From NCBI RefSeq assembly GCF_963677155.1, contig NZ_OY781884.1:1348001-1412000 (forward strand): a DNA stretch of 64,000 nt, written 5' to 3'. Each line of letters starts with the position of its first letter. The stretch's first letter is position 1. This document shows positions 19,098 to 28,538 of this stretch, in pieces. Origin of the DNA: an uncultured Draconibacterium sp. Its GTDB lineage: Bacteria > Bacteroidota > Bacteroidia > Bacteroidales > Prolixibacteraceae. Both the position numbers and the translations under genes were made by a program. The notes below the pieces were generated by a model. It worked only from the letters and a program-made list of their open reading frames with translations, ran no database searches and was not told where the DNA came from.

Positions 19098-20149
19098 TTA
19101 AAGTTTAATGACCAGTCCGGCATTTGCTCCAATCCATAGCGAAGTTATGTGATTGTCACTTTTGGATTCAACAATAGAATAAGGCACACAAACGGCATCG
19201 TTCTTTTTGGTCTTGTTTCGATCCTCTATAAAACAATTAAATGTTGGGCCAAATTTTAGTGCCAGCCGGTCTGTTATTTCATATTGATAGCTTAAATTAA
19301 CCTGGCTCAGAACATCATCAATATATTTGAAATTTTCATCAAAGAACTGAGTGCTTAGTAACTCTAGATTAATTCTATTTTTTGCTCCAATATTGAAAAA
19401 GGTCCCCAGTCCACCACCTGCACTAAAAAAATGTGTACTATTCCGAAAACCAACTCCAAACCGAAAAACGGTATATAATTTTTTAACGCCCATTTTATAA
19501 GAAAGCGTGGTAAATAGCTTCTCGTCGGTTGAAAGTTCAAGTGCGTAGTACCCGTTCTTGTAAATATTTAAAACTCCTAACGGCAGAATGGAATCCCCGG
19601 TATTTTCTCCAACGTTACCCCCCCCAGTTGAAAGCCTTTTCCTTTTTTTGTGAAATTTACAACTCCTATTTGTGCTCCATTTAAGTGTTCATAAGCAATG
19701 TTTATAGTCGACAATTGTAATCCTTTCATTGTTTTTGATTGGTTTATTACTCCCGAAATAATTGCTCCGGTTGCATCCTCTTTGGCAATGTTTGCCACTC
19801 CCGAAAGACTCATGCCTTGCATTGCCTGACTGCTGTTTATTACGCCTGAAATAATTGCTCCAGAACTGTTTTGTGTAGCAAGATTAAAAACACCTGCCAA
19901 TTGAAAACCATTCACGCTGCCTTTGGTGATGTTTCCGACACCGCCAATTTCAGTTCCGCTAACTCCTCCGTTAATTCCGTAAATGGTGTTAAAGGAAAAC
20001 TTATAACTGTAATCAATTGAATTATGCCCGGAAGAACCAATGGGGTAGAAAAATGTAAACTGGGCTTTTCTCTCGTTTTGAGCCTGCGTATTATTTACTG
20101 CAAAAAAGGCCAAAAACATTGTTGCTAATAAAAAATAAATTCTTTTCAT
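19098..20149 (-). pseudogene. Surface-repeat protein broken at a G8 tract (possible phase variation)
   Basis: Two adjoining frames, 19577-20149 (190 aa, with signal peptide MKRIYFLLATMFLAFFAVNN) and 19098-19493, belong to one protein. The first carries the same G-x-x-x-x-G-x-x-N repeats as the STN protein (for example EIGGVGNITKGSVNGFQLAG). The second is the beta-rich C-terminus ending GANAGLVIKL. The break lies at 19618-19625, a run of eight C on the + strand. One extra G would restore a single 350-residue frame. This could be decay, a phase-variable tract or a sequencing error. Confidence 0.7.
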
Positions 20150-20717
20150 TTCTAGTTTTTTAAATTGTTCACTATAATTTGTTTTTACAATGCGTGGACA
20201 ACTTCTTTTGAAAATACCCCCATCAGGAAAGTATATTTTTACTCTGATTGCGAAAAATAAATTAAAACGACTAGCCTTCTTTGCTCTTCAGCCTTGAAAT
20301 ATAAATGATTTCCCAGTTTTCCTGCTGTTCTTCGAAATGCACCTTTGATTAAGGGCGCATCTCTATCAATACCACCGAACATTACTTCGTTATAACTTTT
20401 TCGAAGAAACAATTCCAAGAATTATCACAATCAAAGCTTCTGGAACAAAACTGGTATAAGAAAGTGCCTAAAACAGACTTTGGGGTGTTCTAAATGAATT
20501 TCATAGGAAACAAAAAATCCGTGCAAATTATTAATTTACACGGACTTTCATCATTTGACAATAATTTGTCTTTTTCTAAAAGTGACTCAGCTGGGGGCAG
20601 AACCTACTCCAGACCTAGCTAATTATCAATATTTTAAAAACACTAAAATCTTTAGGTCTCCTATGGGGGGGCTCTCCGAATATTCGTTACTATTTCATTT
20701 TATATTTCACTTAAATA

Positions 20718-21182
20718 TTAAATTACCGCCGCTCTTCCTGAGCTCAAATACTCCCTAATGGAAGATATATGAAGTAACTTCTCTTTCTTATCATCATCCA
20801 ACTTTATTTCTCTATTCCCACTCATTAAAGATTCCAATGGAATACCCAGATATCTGTTTAATAAGGTTATCATCTTCAGGGTTAGATTTCGTCTTCCATT
20901 TAATACTTCAGAAACTCTTGTTTTCCCTCCAAAAAGTGGAGCCACATCCATTTGTTTCAAGTTCATTTGCTCCATTCTGAACTTAATAGCTTCGATAGGC
21001 GATGGAGCGTCCATCTGATGATTTTCCTGCTCGTATTTCTCAACCAATAGTGAAAGCAACTCTAATTCTTCACCTTCCGGGCTGTTTGGTTCAACTGCAT
21101 CCTCAGAAGCATTAATAAGTGAATAAATTCTTTCACATGCTTTATTATATTCTTCCTCTGTTTTTAATATTTTAGTTTTCAT
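20718..21182 (-). CDS. higA: HigA-type antitoxin (XRE helix-turn-helix)
   Basis: The 154-residue cytoplasmic protein has a C-terminal XRE domain (about 70-130) with MEQMNLKQMDVAPLFGGKTR and VSEVLNGRRNLTLKMI, and an N-terminal helical segment. It overlaps the upstream toxin gene by 11 bp, the HigBA order with toxin first. It should neutralise HigB and repress the operon. The tail ends near the window's AT-rich spacer. Confidence 0.88.
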   Translation of the reverse strand: MKTKILKTEEEYNKACERIYSLINASEDAVEPNSPEGEELELLSLLVEKYEQENHQMDAPSPIEAIKFRMEQMNLKQMDVAPLFGGKTRVSEVLNGRRNLTLKMITLLNRYLGIPLESLMSGNREIKLDDDKKEKLLHISSIREYLSSGRAAVI

Positions 21183-21483
21183 AACTTACTGTTTTTGCAT
21201 CAATTTTGTCATATTCTTTATGCGTGCCAAACCACACAATAAAAACAATCTTGAGTTTATATTCAATATCCACAATCAACCTATAATCATTTCCTTTTAT
21301 ATTAAACACAACCCGCTTAGAACTTATAATGCTGGCGTTCCGATATTTTGCCTTTAGCTCACTTGCATTATCCCAAACAGAAAATTTAACCTCGTAAATC
21401 CATGCCTTCAAATATTCTTCCGCTTTTTTGTATTTACTTGATTTGCAATAATCTGTTAGCGTTCTTTCTTTGATAATTCTCAT
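21172..21483 (-). CDS. higB: HigB-type mRNA interferase toxin
   Basis: The 103-residue RelE/HigB-fold protein contains FNIKGNDYRLIVDIEYKLKI and WFGTHKEYDKIDAKTV, the conserved core and C-terminal strand of HigB toxins, which cut mRNA on the ribosome. It is the first gene of a two-gene operon with the overlapping antitoxin. Confidence 0.9.
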   Translation of the reverse strand: MRIIKERTLTDYCKSSKYKKAEEYLKAWIYEVKFSVWDNASELKAKYRNASIISSKRVVFNIKGNDYRLIVDIEYKLKIVFIVWFGTHKEYDKIDAKTVSYEN

Positions 21484-23622
21484 TATTGCAAAGATACAAA
21501 AAGTTACCTCACATGGTAACTTTTGAGTATTTATTTTTCTAAAATCCTATTTTGATTTTTTAATACATGTACCATAATTAGTTTTTTCTGTTGTGCTAAT
21601 ATTAGTAAAACCTGCAAGATGACAATCTAACATTCTCCATTATTTACACATATAAGCTTAGAAGAAATTAAAAATAGGAGGGTAACATTAGCTTATAATC
21701 AGAATTTCATGGAAAGAGAAGCTGATTTACTTTTCTTCTTTCTGGAAACTGGTATCACCGGTTTAGTATTCGAATCCTGATGATCCAAAATATAATTAAC
21801 AGCTTTCTGAGCCCAACTAGAAGTCATTACTAATTTTTTCTTTTGTAAGTAACTGTCATACCCTGAGAGCAAATTTGTTGGATATCATCTTACTATTCTC
21901 TCGTGGGTTTCTGCTTCCCCACTATAGATAATACGTTTTAACTGTCAAAACTTTAATTCGCAGAATTAATCAAGCTTTTAATTGCCAGATTAAAAGTCCC
22001 TGACAGACAGGCATAAGCGATTTTGTGAAACAAAATCACATCTTGCCCCCCTCCCCCACCAGATATAGCAGGGACTTCTAGCTTTCAAGAATAAAAGAGA
22101 AACTCGTTTTTACCCGTTCCTCTTTTAAAATTCTGTTATAGCCATTTATATATTTGGATTGGGATTTTTTAAGATTGAACTATTATGGCATCCACAAGCA
22201 ACAGCCTGTTTTAATTTGATTTGATAAAATATTCCAAAAAAAAAGAGAAAAAAGAAAAAAAAGAGAAGAAAGCCCTGGGAACCACCATTCGGGGATAAAC
22301 GGCAAGGCTGGCCCGTCTTTATTAACTTTTAAAATGAAACTTAAAAAGCAGTACGGGACATTCATTTAGCCTTGTGGTTTATTGGGTGTTGGCTTTGCAG
22401 AGGATGGTGATCTTTGGGCGTTTTTTTTGTTTTCAACCTTAAAAAAATTAATACCAATTAAATCGCCAATGTGGGTAGGATCGGGAAAAGTGCAGGACTG
22501 AAGTGCAACTGAAGGATAGCTCTTTTACGTGCGATGCCTAAAGGCTTTTTTCACTATAACGGCGAAAAAAGCGACCGTTCTCCGTGAGTGGGCGAACGGG
22601 ATCAGGGAGCGTTAGAGCCGGTCAGGGAAAATGGCCGGGGCACAGGATTAAACAGATAGATTGTAAAGGGCACAGATTAAATTCCACCTACCAATTATTC
22701 CTTTCAACTTATTCTTTTCAGCAGCCGTAGATTACAATCCACTAACCACACTTCTTCCTGTATTGCTTCCGGTATCGGTACCTGTCGCACTTCCTATATC
22801 AGAACTGATACAGGAGACTTTTCATACCTGGTTCGCAAGGGAGTAACACGTTTCTTTATTTTTATCATTTATACAAGAGCAGGCTAATTCTAGTTTTTGT
22901 AACAGTAGCTGTAGGATTTCATCCATGATTAGCAGCTTTTCTTCTGTTAGGCAGGGGATGCCATGGGAAAACTGATTGTGATTATCCAGCTCTCTGAAAA
23001 AGTGTTCTCCACTGCATTTTTCAAACAAGAATTCCAGTTTTTAAAGTTCCGGTTCTGCAAACACGCACAGCTTCCAAAGACTAAATCCCGGTAAATAATT
23101 GGGCAGGTAGCTTAACTTAGAATACACCAGCGTTCTGAGTATTCGAAGTACCGATTTGCCAAACAATTCACTTATCCCTTCTGTATTGTAATTGTCTGAG
23201 TTTTCTCTTAAAACAAAATACTGTTTAGCTATTCTAACCTAAGAATAATAAAAGTGTCCGAGGTCAGGAAATTCAGGGGGATATGATTTTTCCCAATGAA
23301 TAGAAGGTTGGTTTTGGGGCGATTGAAACTTAAGATTTTTCGGGATCATTATTTTTTGAAGAACGTCTGGTGATAAAACAAGTTTGTTTGTATCCAGCTC
23401 CGGCTGTGACCTATAAGAACAACCGAAAGTTTGCCTTCAAATTTTGCTTTTACGGATTGCTGAATCTGATTTAAAATTTCTGTTACCAGTTCAGTAAGGG
23501 TATTCTTATAATATTCAGGTTGTGCAAAATCAAACACGGCATCTATTAATGAGAACGGGCACCGGATTTCGCGGCCTGCCCACGGACTGGCATCCAGCGG
23601 GAGTATTATTTGCTTCATAACA

Positions 23623-23823
23623 GAACGTTTTTTTGACGAAGAACAAGCTATAAATATTATCAATAATACTTTTCATGATTTTAAAGACCATGCAATAGCT
23701 TCTACTTTAAATTATCAATGTTCTTTCAATCCTATTGATAAGATGGTTGACTCATACGAACATATGCTTGAAAAGAAAAAAGAAATGATCGACAAACTTG
23801 AGAAAATAATCAAAGAAAAATAG
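23623..23823 (+). pseudogene. C-terminal fragment, possibly of an XRE-type regulator
   Basis: The open + frame ends at TAG 23821-23823 and reads ERFFDEEQAINIINNTFHDF, with a Lys/Glu-rich helical end (YEHMLEKKKEMIDKLEK). Helical tails like this occur in phage-type helix-turn-helix proteins of Bacteroidota, but no helix-turn-helix remains. No start codon with a plausible upstream was found, so it looks like a 3' remnant. Confidence 0.35.
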
Positions 23824-23849
23824 CTTTCATTTTTAATTTTTCCCGGATT

Positions 23850-23996
23850 TTATACTTCAACCGTTACTCCCTTACTATCTTTTATCAAACAATGATTAAC
23901 TCCGATTGATGCCAATTGGGTGAGCATATGAACATATGATAGGTCAGGATTTGTTGGCGTACACACAACAGCTATTCCCCTCAATGAATTAGTCAT
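23850..23996 (-). CDS. Small hypothetical protein (48 aa)
   Basis: An ATG-to-TAA frame encodes MTNSLRGIAVVCTPTNPDLS and continues with HMLTQLASIGVNHCLIKDSK and a short tail. It is not among families I recognise. It lies just downstream of the exporter gene on the same strand (80 bp), so it could be the last gene of the lasso string or chance. Confidence 0.3.
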   Translation of the reverse strand: MTNSLRGIAVVCTPTNPDLSYVHMLTQLASIGVNHCLIKDSKGVTVEV

Positions 23997-24075
23997 TTTT
24001 TTTCATTGAATATTTATCGATAATATTGAAAAATATAACTACTTTTCGATAAAATATTGTTAATGTGAGCAGTAT

Positions 24076-25773
24076 TTAACGATTAAGGGAAATAATCTTA
24101 TCGAAATAAGGATAAAGACTTTCCCGATGAGTAACAAAAATGATAGTTACCTTATGTCTCATTCTTTTAAGACAAGCCATAAGCAGAATTTCATTTTCAG
24201 GATCAAGAGCAGAAGTGGCCTCATCAAGCAGTAGCATGTCAGGATTTCGAAGTAATACCCTTGCCAAAGCAAGTCGTTGCCTTTCCCCTCCTGAAAAATG
24301 GTATTGATAGTTTACAAGATAAGTATCAAGACCTTGTTTCTGCCTATTTATTAGATCCGGGGCATTTACTTGATGCAATACATCCATAATTCTCGCATCA
24401 CTTAGCTCTTCTTTTGAATCCCAAATCAAGTTTTCTCTTAGTGTTCCATCAATAAAGAAAGGATCCTGCGGCAAATAACCAAGTTTGTTCTTCCATGCAG
24501 GCAAATCTTCTAAAGTAAGTGGTTTCCCGTCTACTGCAATTGTTCCGTTTTCCGGCTCAAACAGTCCCGCTACCAAATCGAGAAGGGTGGTTTTTCCGCA
24601 ACCCGATTCCCCCACAATTCCTGTAATTTTTCCGGCAGGAATGCGTTCTGAAAAATGGTCAAAAAGCAAATGTCCAGACTCATAACCAAACGACAGATCC
24701 TTAATATCCAAATAATTGGTTAAAGATATCGCTTCACTCTTATTGATTTCGCAAAAACATCCATTCTTAAGTTCTTTTTCTGTTTCCAGTACCAATTTTA
24801 CAGAGCCAACATTCGACAGCATTAAATTCAGGTCGTTATTTAATCCCGTAAATTTGGGATAAATCCGGCTAAAAAGAAGGATTAAAACAAACAACGAGGC
24901 AAGTGGCAAATGTATTATTTGATACGACAGATAAACCAGTGCAACCAAAGCAAGAACTCCTGCCAGTGTAAACATAAGCTGGGGAAATGCCCTATTCCTG
25001 ACTTGTTTGTTTTGATAATAAAGCATCTGACTGTTTGTTTCTTCAAACTTTTCATAATAAAATCTTTCGGAATGGTGTACCTTTGCAATTTTTACTGTTA
25101 GCCAAAATTCGTCGATACGTTTTAACATATGACGAAATGCCTGCACATTGGCAGACCCAAGCCATTTTGCTTTTTTTAGATATTTTCTCAGAAAGAAGAA
25201 TACAACTATTCCTATTGCAATTACAATGAGTGAAAAACTGACAGATATAGCCAATGCCAAAATAACATGGGCTGCAATAAAGATAATCTTTCCCGCTAAT
25301 GACAAATAAAAATAATAATAGGTCGTCATCTTGGGAATTTCGGTAGTAAGCACCTGTATGTGGTTGTGTTTGCTCTTTCCATTTAAAAAAGCCCAATCGC
25401 TTAAAATGATTTTCTTAAAAAGTCGTTTACGTATTGAATAAGAAAAATCCTGTTGATAAACAGACTGCCACACCGACTGAAAGTAACTTAGGACAGCCAC
25501 AAACAATAAACCACTGGTAAATATAATTAATACAGCCTCTAGATTCAATTCAATGCCCATCCTGCTAAATATTGAATTTAACGCTGTTGCCCATGAAGGT
25601 TGATCCCCTGCTGAAGTTGGGGTCAACAGCCCCAACATTGGTATAAGCAAAACAACAGTTATCCCCTGAGTAAACCCCTGTAACAGGGTAATTAAGAATA
25701 GTAAAATAATTTTGGCTGGGCTATACTTCAGAAATAACCCCAAACTCCTAATTATAAAATTGTGTTCACCCAT
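24076..25773 (-). CDS. ABC transporter, fused membrane and ATPase domains (lasso exporter D)
   Basis: The 565-residue half-transporter has about six helices in residues 1-330. The ATPase domain follows, with Walker A GIVGESGCGKTT (about 395), the signature HFSGGERQRLALARVLL and Walker B NPDMLLLDEATSALD. No N-terminal peptidase (C39) domain is present, as usual for lasso D proteins, which export mature peptide and can give self-immunity. It is last in the minus-strand string and overlaps the nucleotidyltransferase gene by 8 bp. It is the only exporter in the island, so it probably serves all precursors. Confidence 0.9.
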   Translation of the reverse strand: MGEHNFIIRSLGLFLKYSPAKIILLFLITLLQGFTQGITVVLLIPMLGLLTPTSAGDQPSWATALNSIFSRMGIELNLEAVLIIFTSGLLFVAVLSYFQSVWQSVYQQDFSYSIRKRLFKKIILSDWAFLNGKSKHNHIQVLTTEIPKMTTYYYFYLSLAGKIIFIAAHVILALAISVSFSLIVIAIGIVVFFFLRKYLKKAKWLGSANVQAFRHMLKRIDEFWLTVKIAKVHHSERFYYEKFEETNSQMLYYQNKQVRNRAFPQLMFTLAGVLALVALVYLSYQIIHLPLASLFVLILLFSRIYPKFTGLNNDLNLMLSNVGSVKLVLETEKELKNGCFCEINKSEAISLTNYLDIKDLSFGYESGHLLFDHFSERIPAGKITGIVGESGCGKTTLLDLVAGLFEPENGTIAVDGKPLTLEDLPAWKNKLGYLPQDPFFIDGTLRENLIWDSKEELSDARIMDVLHQVNAPDLINRQKQGLDTYLVNYQYHFSGGERQRLALARVLLRNPDMLLLDEATSALDPENEILLMACLKRMRHKVTIIFVTHRESLYPYFDKIISLNR

Positions 25774-26788
25774 GAAATACCCTTCTTTTGATAAAACTAT
25801 ATGGTCGGTACAGAAAATATACTAAACGGAATGATGAGTCAATCTCTTTTAAATCACCTAACCTAAAAAAAGTTCGTGAAAGAATCTTGATCTTATAAAA
25901 AAAAGAAGGAAACAAATACCATAAATACATGAAATGGAGAAATATTGCTGAAGTTTCAAAATGCTGAATTTTGTCGTCTTTGATATAGTTAAATGCATGC
26001 CGAACAAGGTATTTAGAAATTCGTTTTTTCCTGCTAAATGGCATTTGAGTATTAAAAAAATGATCCAGCAGAATGTTGGTTTGTCCGATAATTCGCCATG
26101 CCTGGAATTGATCTGCCAGTTTTCGGAATATATGCCTGTCAATTTGTAAAAATGGATAGTCACGAATGTCCATTAGCCATTTCAAGCGATTCCAACCGTG
26201 CCGGGCCCCATGAATTAGCAAATACAATAATTCAAATTCAGGAGATAAAACAGAAAATGTCCTCCCCGAAAAGTTCATTAGAGTTAAGTTTCGCTCAATA
26301 ATCAGTTTGATTTTATTTTGATTAGCAGGCACTTCATGCATCAGTATCCAATGGATTTCTACGCAGATGTTAAGTTCCTTGTTATAAAAACTCAGATGAT
26401 GGATGGTTTGGGTAAACTGTTCTTGCTGCATTTCCTGTTGTGGCCAAAACATTCCTTCTGAAAACAGAAACCTATTTGACGTAAGAATATCTACGACCGA
26501 ATTGATCTTTTTTTTGTCGATCAACAGGTCAATATCATGAGAAATACGTATAGTAGGATCTTTATAGATTCGGAGAGATAACAGTAAACCTTTTAAACAG
26601 ATGTATGAGATGTTGTTTTTAGTTAGTAAATCGGTTACAAAAAGAAAGTTTTTTACTGCTTCCAGTTGCTTCAGTTTCTCAGAGAGGAATTCTTTTGCGC
26701 GATTTTCTCCCAGCCAACAGTCAATTTGCTGATGGCTGAGGCGATGCCGTTCATGGAGATAGGCTCTGTTTTGTAAAAGATCGGTCAT
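25766..26788 (-). CDS. Nucleotidyltransferase-fold protein (lasso-associated, PF14907-like)
   Basis: The 340-residue protein has the DNA-polymerase-beta-like signature in ISYICLKGLLLSLRIYKDPT followed by the metal-binding pair in SHDIDLLIDK (about residues 85-95), and a helical C-terminus. Such proteins occur in HPr-kinase-type lasso clusters. In the pseudomycoidin cluster the PsmN homologue decorates the kinase-phosphorylated Ser with hexose. A similar sugar or nucleotide addition here is inference. It lies between the exporter and the APS kinase on the same strand. Confidence 0.75.
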   Translation of the reverse strand: MTDLLQNRAYLHERHRLSHQQIDCWLGENRAKEFLSEKLKQLEAVKNFLFVTDLLTKNNISYICLKGLLLSLRIYKDPTIRISHDIDLLIDKKKINSVVDILTSNRFLFSEGMFWPQQEMQQEQFTQTIHHLSFYNKELNICVEIHWILMHEVPANQNKIKLIIERNLTLMNFSGRTFSVLSPEFELLYLLIHGARHGWNRLKWLMDIRDYPFLQIDRHIFRKLADQFQAWRIIGQTNILLDHFFNTQMPFSRKKRISKYLVRHAFNYIKDDKIQHFETSAIFLHFMYLWYLFPSFFYKIKILSRTFFRLGDLKEIDSSFRLVYFLYRPYSFIKRRVFHG

Positions 26789-26805
26789 TCACCAAAATTA
26801 TTGAA

Positions 26806-27438
26806 TTAATAGGAATTCTGCACTACTGAGCGGATATAATGGTTGTGCACAAGCCAGGAAACAATCTCCAGAACTGTATCTTTCGGCAATTGATCTTTGG
26901 TATGGACAGTTAACGAAGGCTTAACAGGTGGTTCATAAGGACTGCTGATCCCTGTAAAATCGTTTAGTTCGCCATTCAGTGCTTTTTGATATAATCCCTT
27001 GGCATCCCTTTCCATACAGATTCTCAAAGGTGTATCCACAAATACCTCAACAAAACAATCGTTGCCAATAATCGACCGGGCTATCTCGCGGTCAGTTGTA
27101 AAAGGGGATATAAATGCCGTTATCGCAACTACCCCGGCATCATTCAGCAGACGGGCGATTCCTGCAACCCTTCTGATATTTTCCTTTCTCCCTTCCGGAG
27201 AAAAGTCCAGATCACGATTAATGCTTTGGCGGGTATTATCGCCGTCCAAAATCAATGTTCTGATTCCCGATTGAAACAGGACTAGTTCCAGATAACGGGC
27301 AATGGTTGATTTACCTGCACCGGAAAGGCCTGTCAGCCAAACCACAAATGACTTTTGCCTGTTCATTTCTTCACGTTGTTCCCGACTGATCAGGAATGAC
27401 TCAACCAGTATATTTGGTTTTCTGAGAGAATTCGCCAT
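26806..27438 (-). CDS. cysC: Adenylylsulfate (APS) kinase
   Basis: The 210-residue protein has the P-loop GLSGAGKSTIARYLE near residue 35, the DGDNTRQSINRDLDFSPEGR substrate motif and the following REN/RRVAGIARLL helix, all standard for CysC. It makes PAPS, the sulfate donor of sulfotransferases, from APS and ATP. No ATP sulfurylase or PAPS reductase is adjacent. It sits inside the lasso string, 18 bp upstream of the nucleotidyltransferase, alongside several sulfotransferases. This suggests dedicated donor supply rather than cysteine synthesis. Confidence 0.94.
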   Translation of the reverse strand: MANSLRKPNILVESFLISREQREEMNRQKSFVVWLTGLSGAGKSTIARYLELVLFQSGIRTLILDGDNTRQSINRDLDFSPEGRKENIRRVAGIARLLNDAGVVAITAFISPFTTDREIARSIIGNDCFVEVFVDTPLRICMERDAKGLYQKALNGELNDFTGISSPYEPPVKPSLTVHTKDQLPKDTVLEIVSWLVHNHYIRSVVQNSY

Positions 27439-27579
27439 TGTTAAAGATTATATCATTTTAAGAGCCTTCTGTTCTACTTATTTTCCCGGAAAAGAAAGTG
27501 TTTCCGCTGTCCATACCTATCCTTCAAATCCAAAGAAAGCAGTTTGTAATTGGATTTGAGCAAAGATAGATTTAATGAT

Positions 27580-27888
27580 CTAAAAATACAAAAACTGATT
27601 TGTATGAAAAAACGAATCCAGTTCATCATGCATCGTAATAATATCGCTTGCTATAGCCTTATCCAGAAAATCTTGCACTTCACGGGAGCATTGTTCTTCA
27701 GTTGCATCAAACTCCGATAACAAACATTGAATGATTTCGGAAAAACCTTTAGGTTCTTCAATCAGTCCCCATATACGTTTTCCTACCGGATTCAGACCAA
27801 AATATTTTCCCTTTTCGATGTGCATCATCACCTGGTGGTTATCTAATTCTCCATCGATGATTTGCTGATTGCGGCTGTATTTTTCCAT
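27580..27888 (-). CDS. Lasso B1 / PqqD-like RiPP recognition element (copy a)
   Basis: The 102-residue protein has the PqqD fold signature VMMHIEKGKYFGLNPVGKRI, then W-x-L-I and a helical C-terminus. These proteins bind the precursor leader and present it to protease and cyclase. Paralogues at 33069, 42930 and 46000 support the start at MEKYSRNQQI (27888). The C-terminal 15 residues (HDELDSFFHTNQFLYF) differ from the paralogues, as though the end was replaced. No B2 protease follows it. Confidence 0.88.
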   Translation of the reverse strand: MEKYSRNQQIIDGELDNHQVMMHIEKGKYFGLNPVGKRIWGLIEEPKGFSEIIQCLLSEFDATEEQCSREVQDFLDKAIASDIITMHDELDSFFHTNQFLYF

Positions 27889-28118
27889 AATGTAAGTTTT
27901 AAGCATCCTTGATTTATTTGTTCTGGTTCGCCCCATTCGGGGACGTGTTTACCTTCTCCACGGGTTGCTCCTGCGGTTATTGAGATTATGCTACTCCGTA
28001 GCTTTTTTCTTTTGTGCTTTTCATGGGCCTTGCTCATAGTTATTGAATTGCACTGTTTCGCAGCCTATAGGATTGTAAGACCTCATTACAAAGCTCCTAA
28101 AGAGCCTGATTTCAATAA

Positions 28119-28206
28119 CCACGGGCGTTGTCCGTGGCAAGGAGAGGAGACAGAAGGTAGACCCCAGCCCCGAAGGGGTTGAATTTTTCGTTGCAGCCTT
28201 GCAACA
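28119..28206. repeat. Palindromic intergenic element (copy 1)
   Basis: Hairpin arms CCACGG (28119-28124) and CCGTGG (28132-28137) are followed by a CCCC-GAA-GGGG hairpin and GTTGCA-GCCT-TGCAAC. Other copies at 33405, 43267 and 46336 have CCATGG/CCATGG arms. The change is compensatory, so pairing seems to be maintained. It lies between a sulfotransferase and a B1 gene in each case. Confidence 0.6.
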
Positions 28207-28208
28207 TA

Positions 28209-28538
28209 TCACACCGTTAACCTTCCGTCTTTGTCTACATACCCAAACTCTTTCATTGTGTCGTAATTGTATTCCACAATTTTATCAATTTGTACTTTAT
28301 AAAGGAAATCATGATAATTGCCTATTTTCCCTTTACAGAAAAAGCGTTCGCATTTTTGCATTTCTTCGTTAAACCCTTTTACCTGTTCCTTTTGTTGAAG
28401 TATATAAAATCGGTATTTGCGATTGCTGTCTTTAACCTTTTTTCATTGTATTTAAGCCCCAGAAATCTACAATACTCTTGAATGTATCCACAGGATTTTG
28501 CAGCATATCGTTCGTAACGAACAAAGTAAACCGGAATG
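28209..28538 (-). pseudogene. Sulfotransferase 3' remnant (ST1)
   Basis: Only the last third of a sulfotransferase can be read, across several frames: pieces matching VRYE, FLGLKYNEKRLKTAIANTDF, then a tail ending DKDGRLTV-stop at 28209-28211, like the paralogue at 33490. The 5' part is gone, and the remnant abuts the stop of cyclase C1. A deletion joined the two. Confidence 0.7.

Larger units (their letters stand above)
21484..24060. other. Gene-poor, decayed interval before the lasso island
   Basis: About 2.5 kb holds no intact gene that I recognise. Visible pieces are a 42-residue minus frame (21699-21827), a minus frame at 22822-23240 interrupted by one TAA (readable as GISELFGKSVLRILRTLVYS then LTEEKLLIMDEILQLLLQKL), an unassigned 104-residue minus frame (23349-23663), and the two pieces listed separately. 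Around 22260-22660 the sequence is more GC-rich than its surroundings, which could mark old mobile DNA. No insertion-sequence ends, tRNA or integrase were recognised. Confidence 0.5.

Noticed and set aside
20555-20758. 67-residue + ORF after higA
   Set aside because: No family features, and it overlaps the end of higA on the opposite strand.
22380-22700. tRNA or structured RNA in the GC-richer part of the 21.5-24 kb interval
   Set aside because: No cloverleaf, anticodon arm or CCA-proximal stem could be traced by eye.
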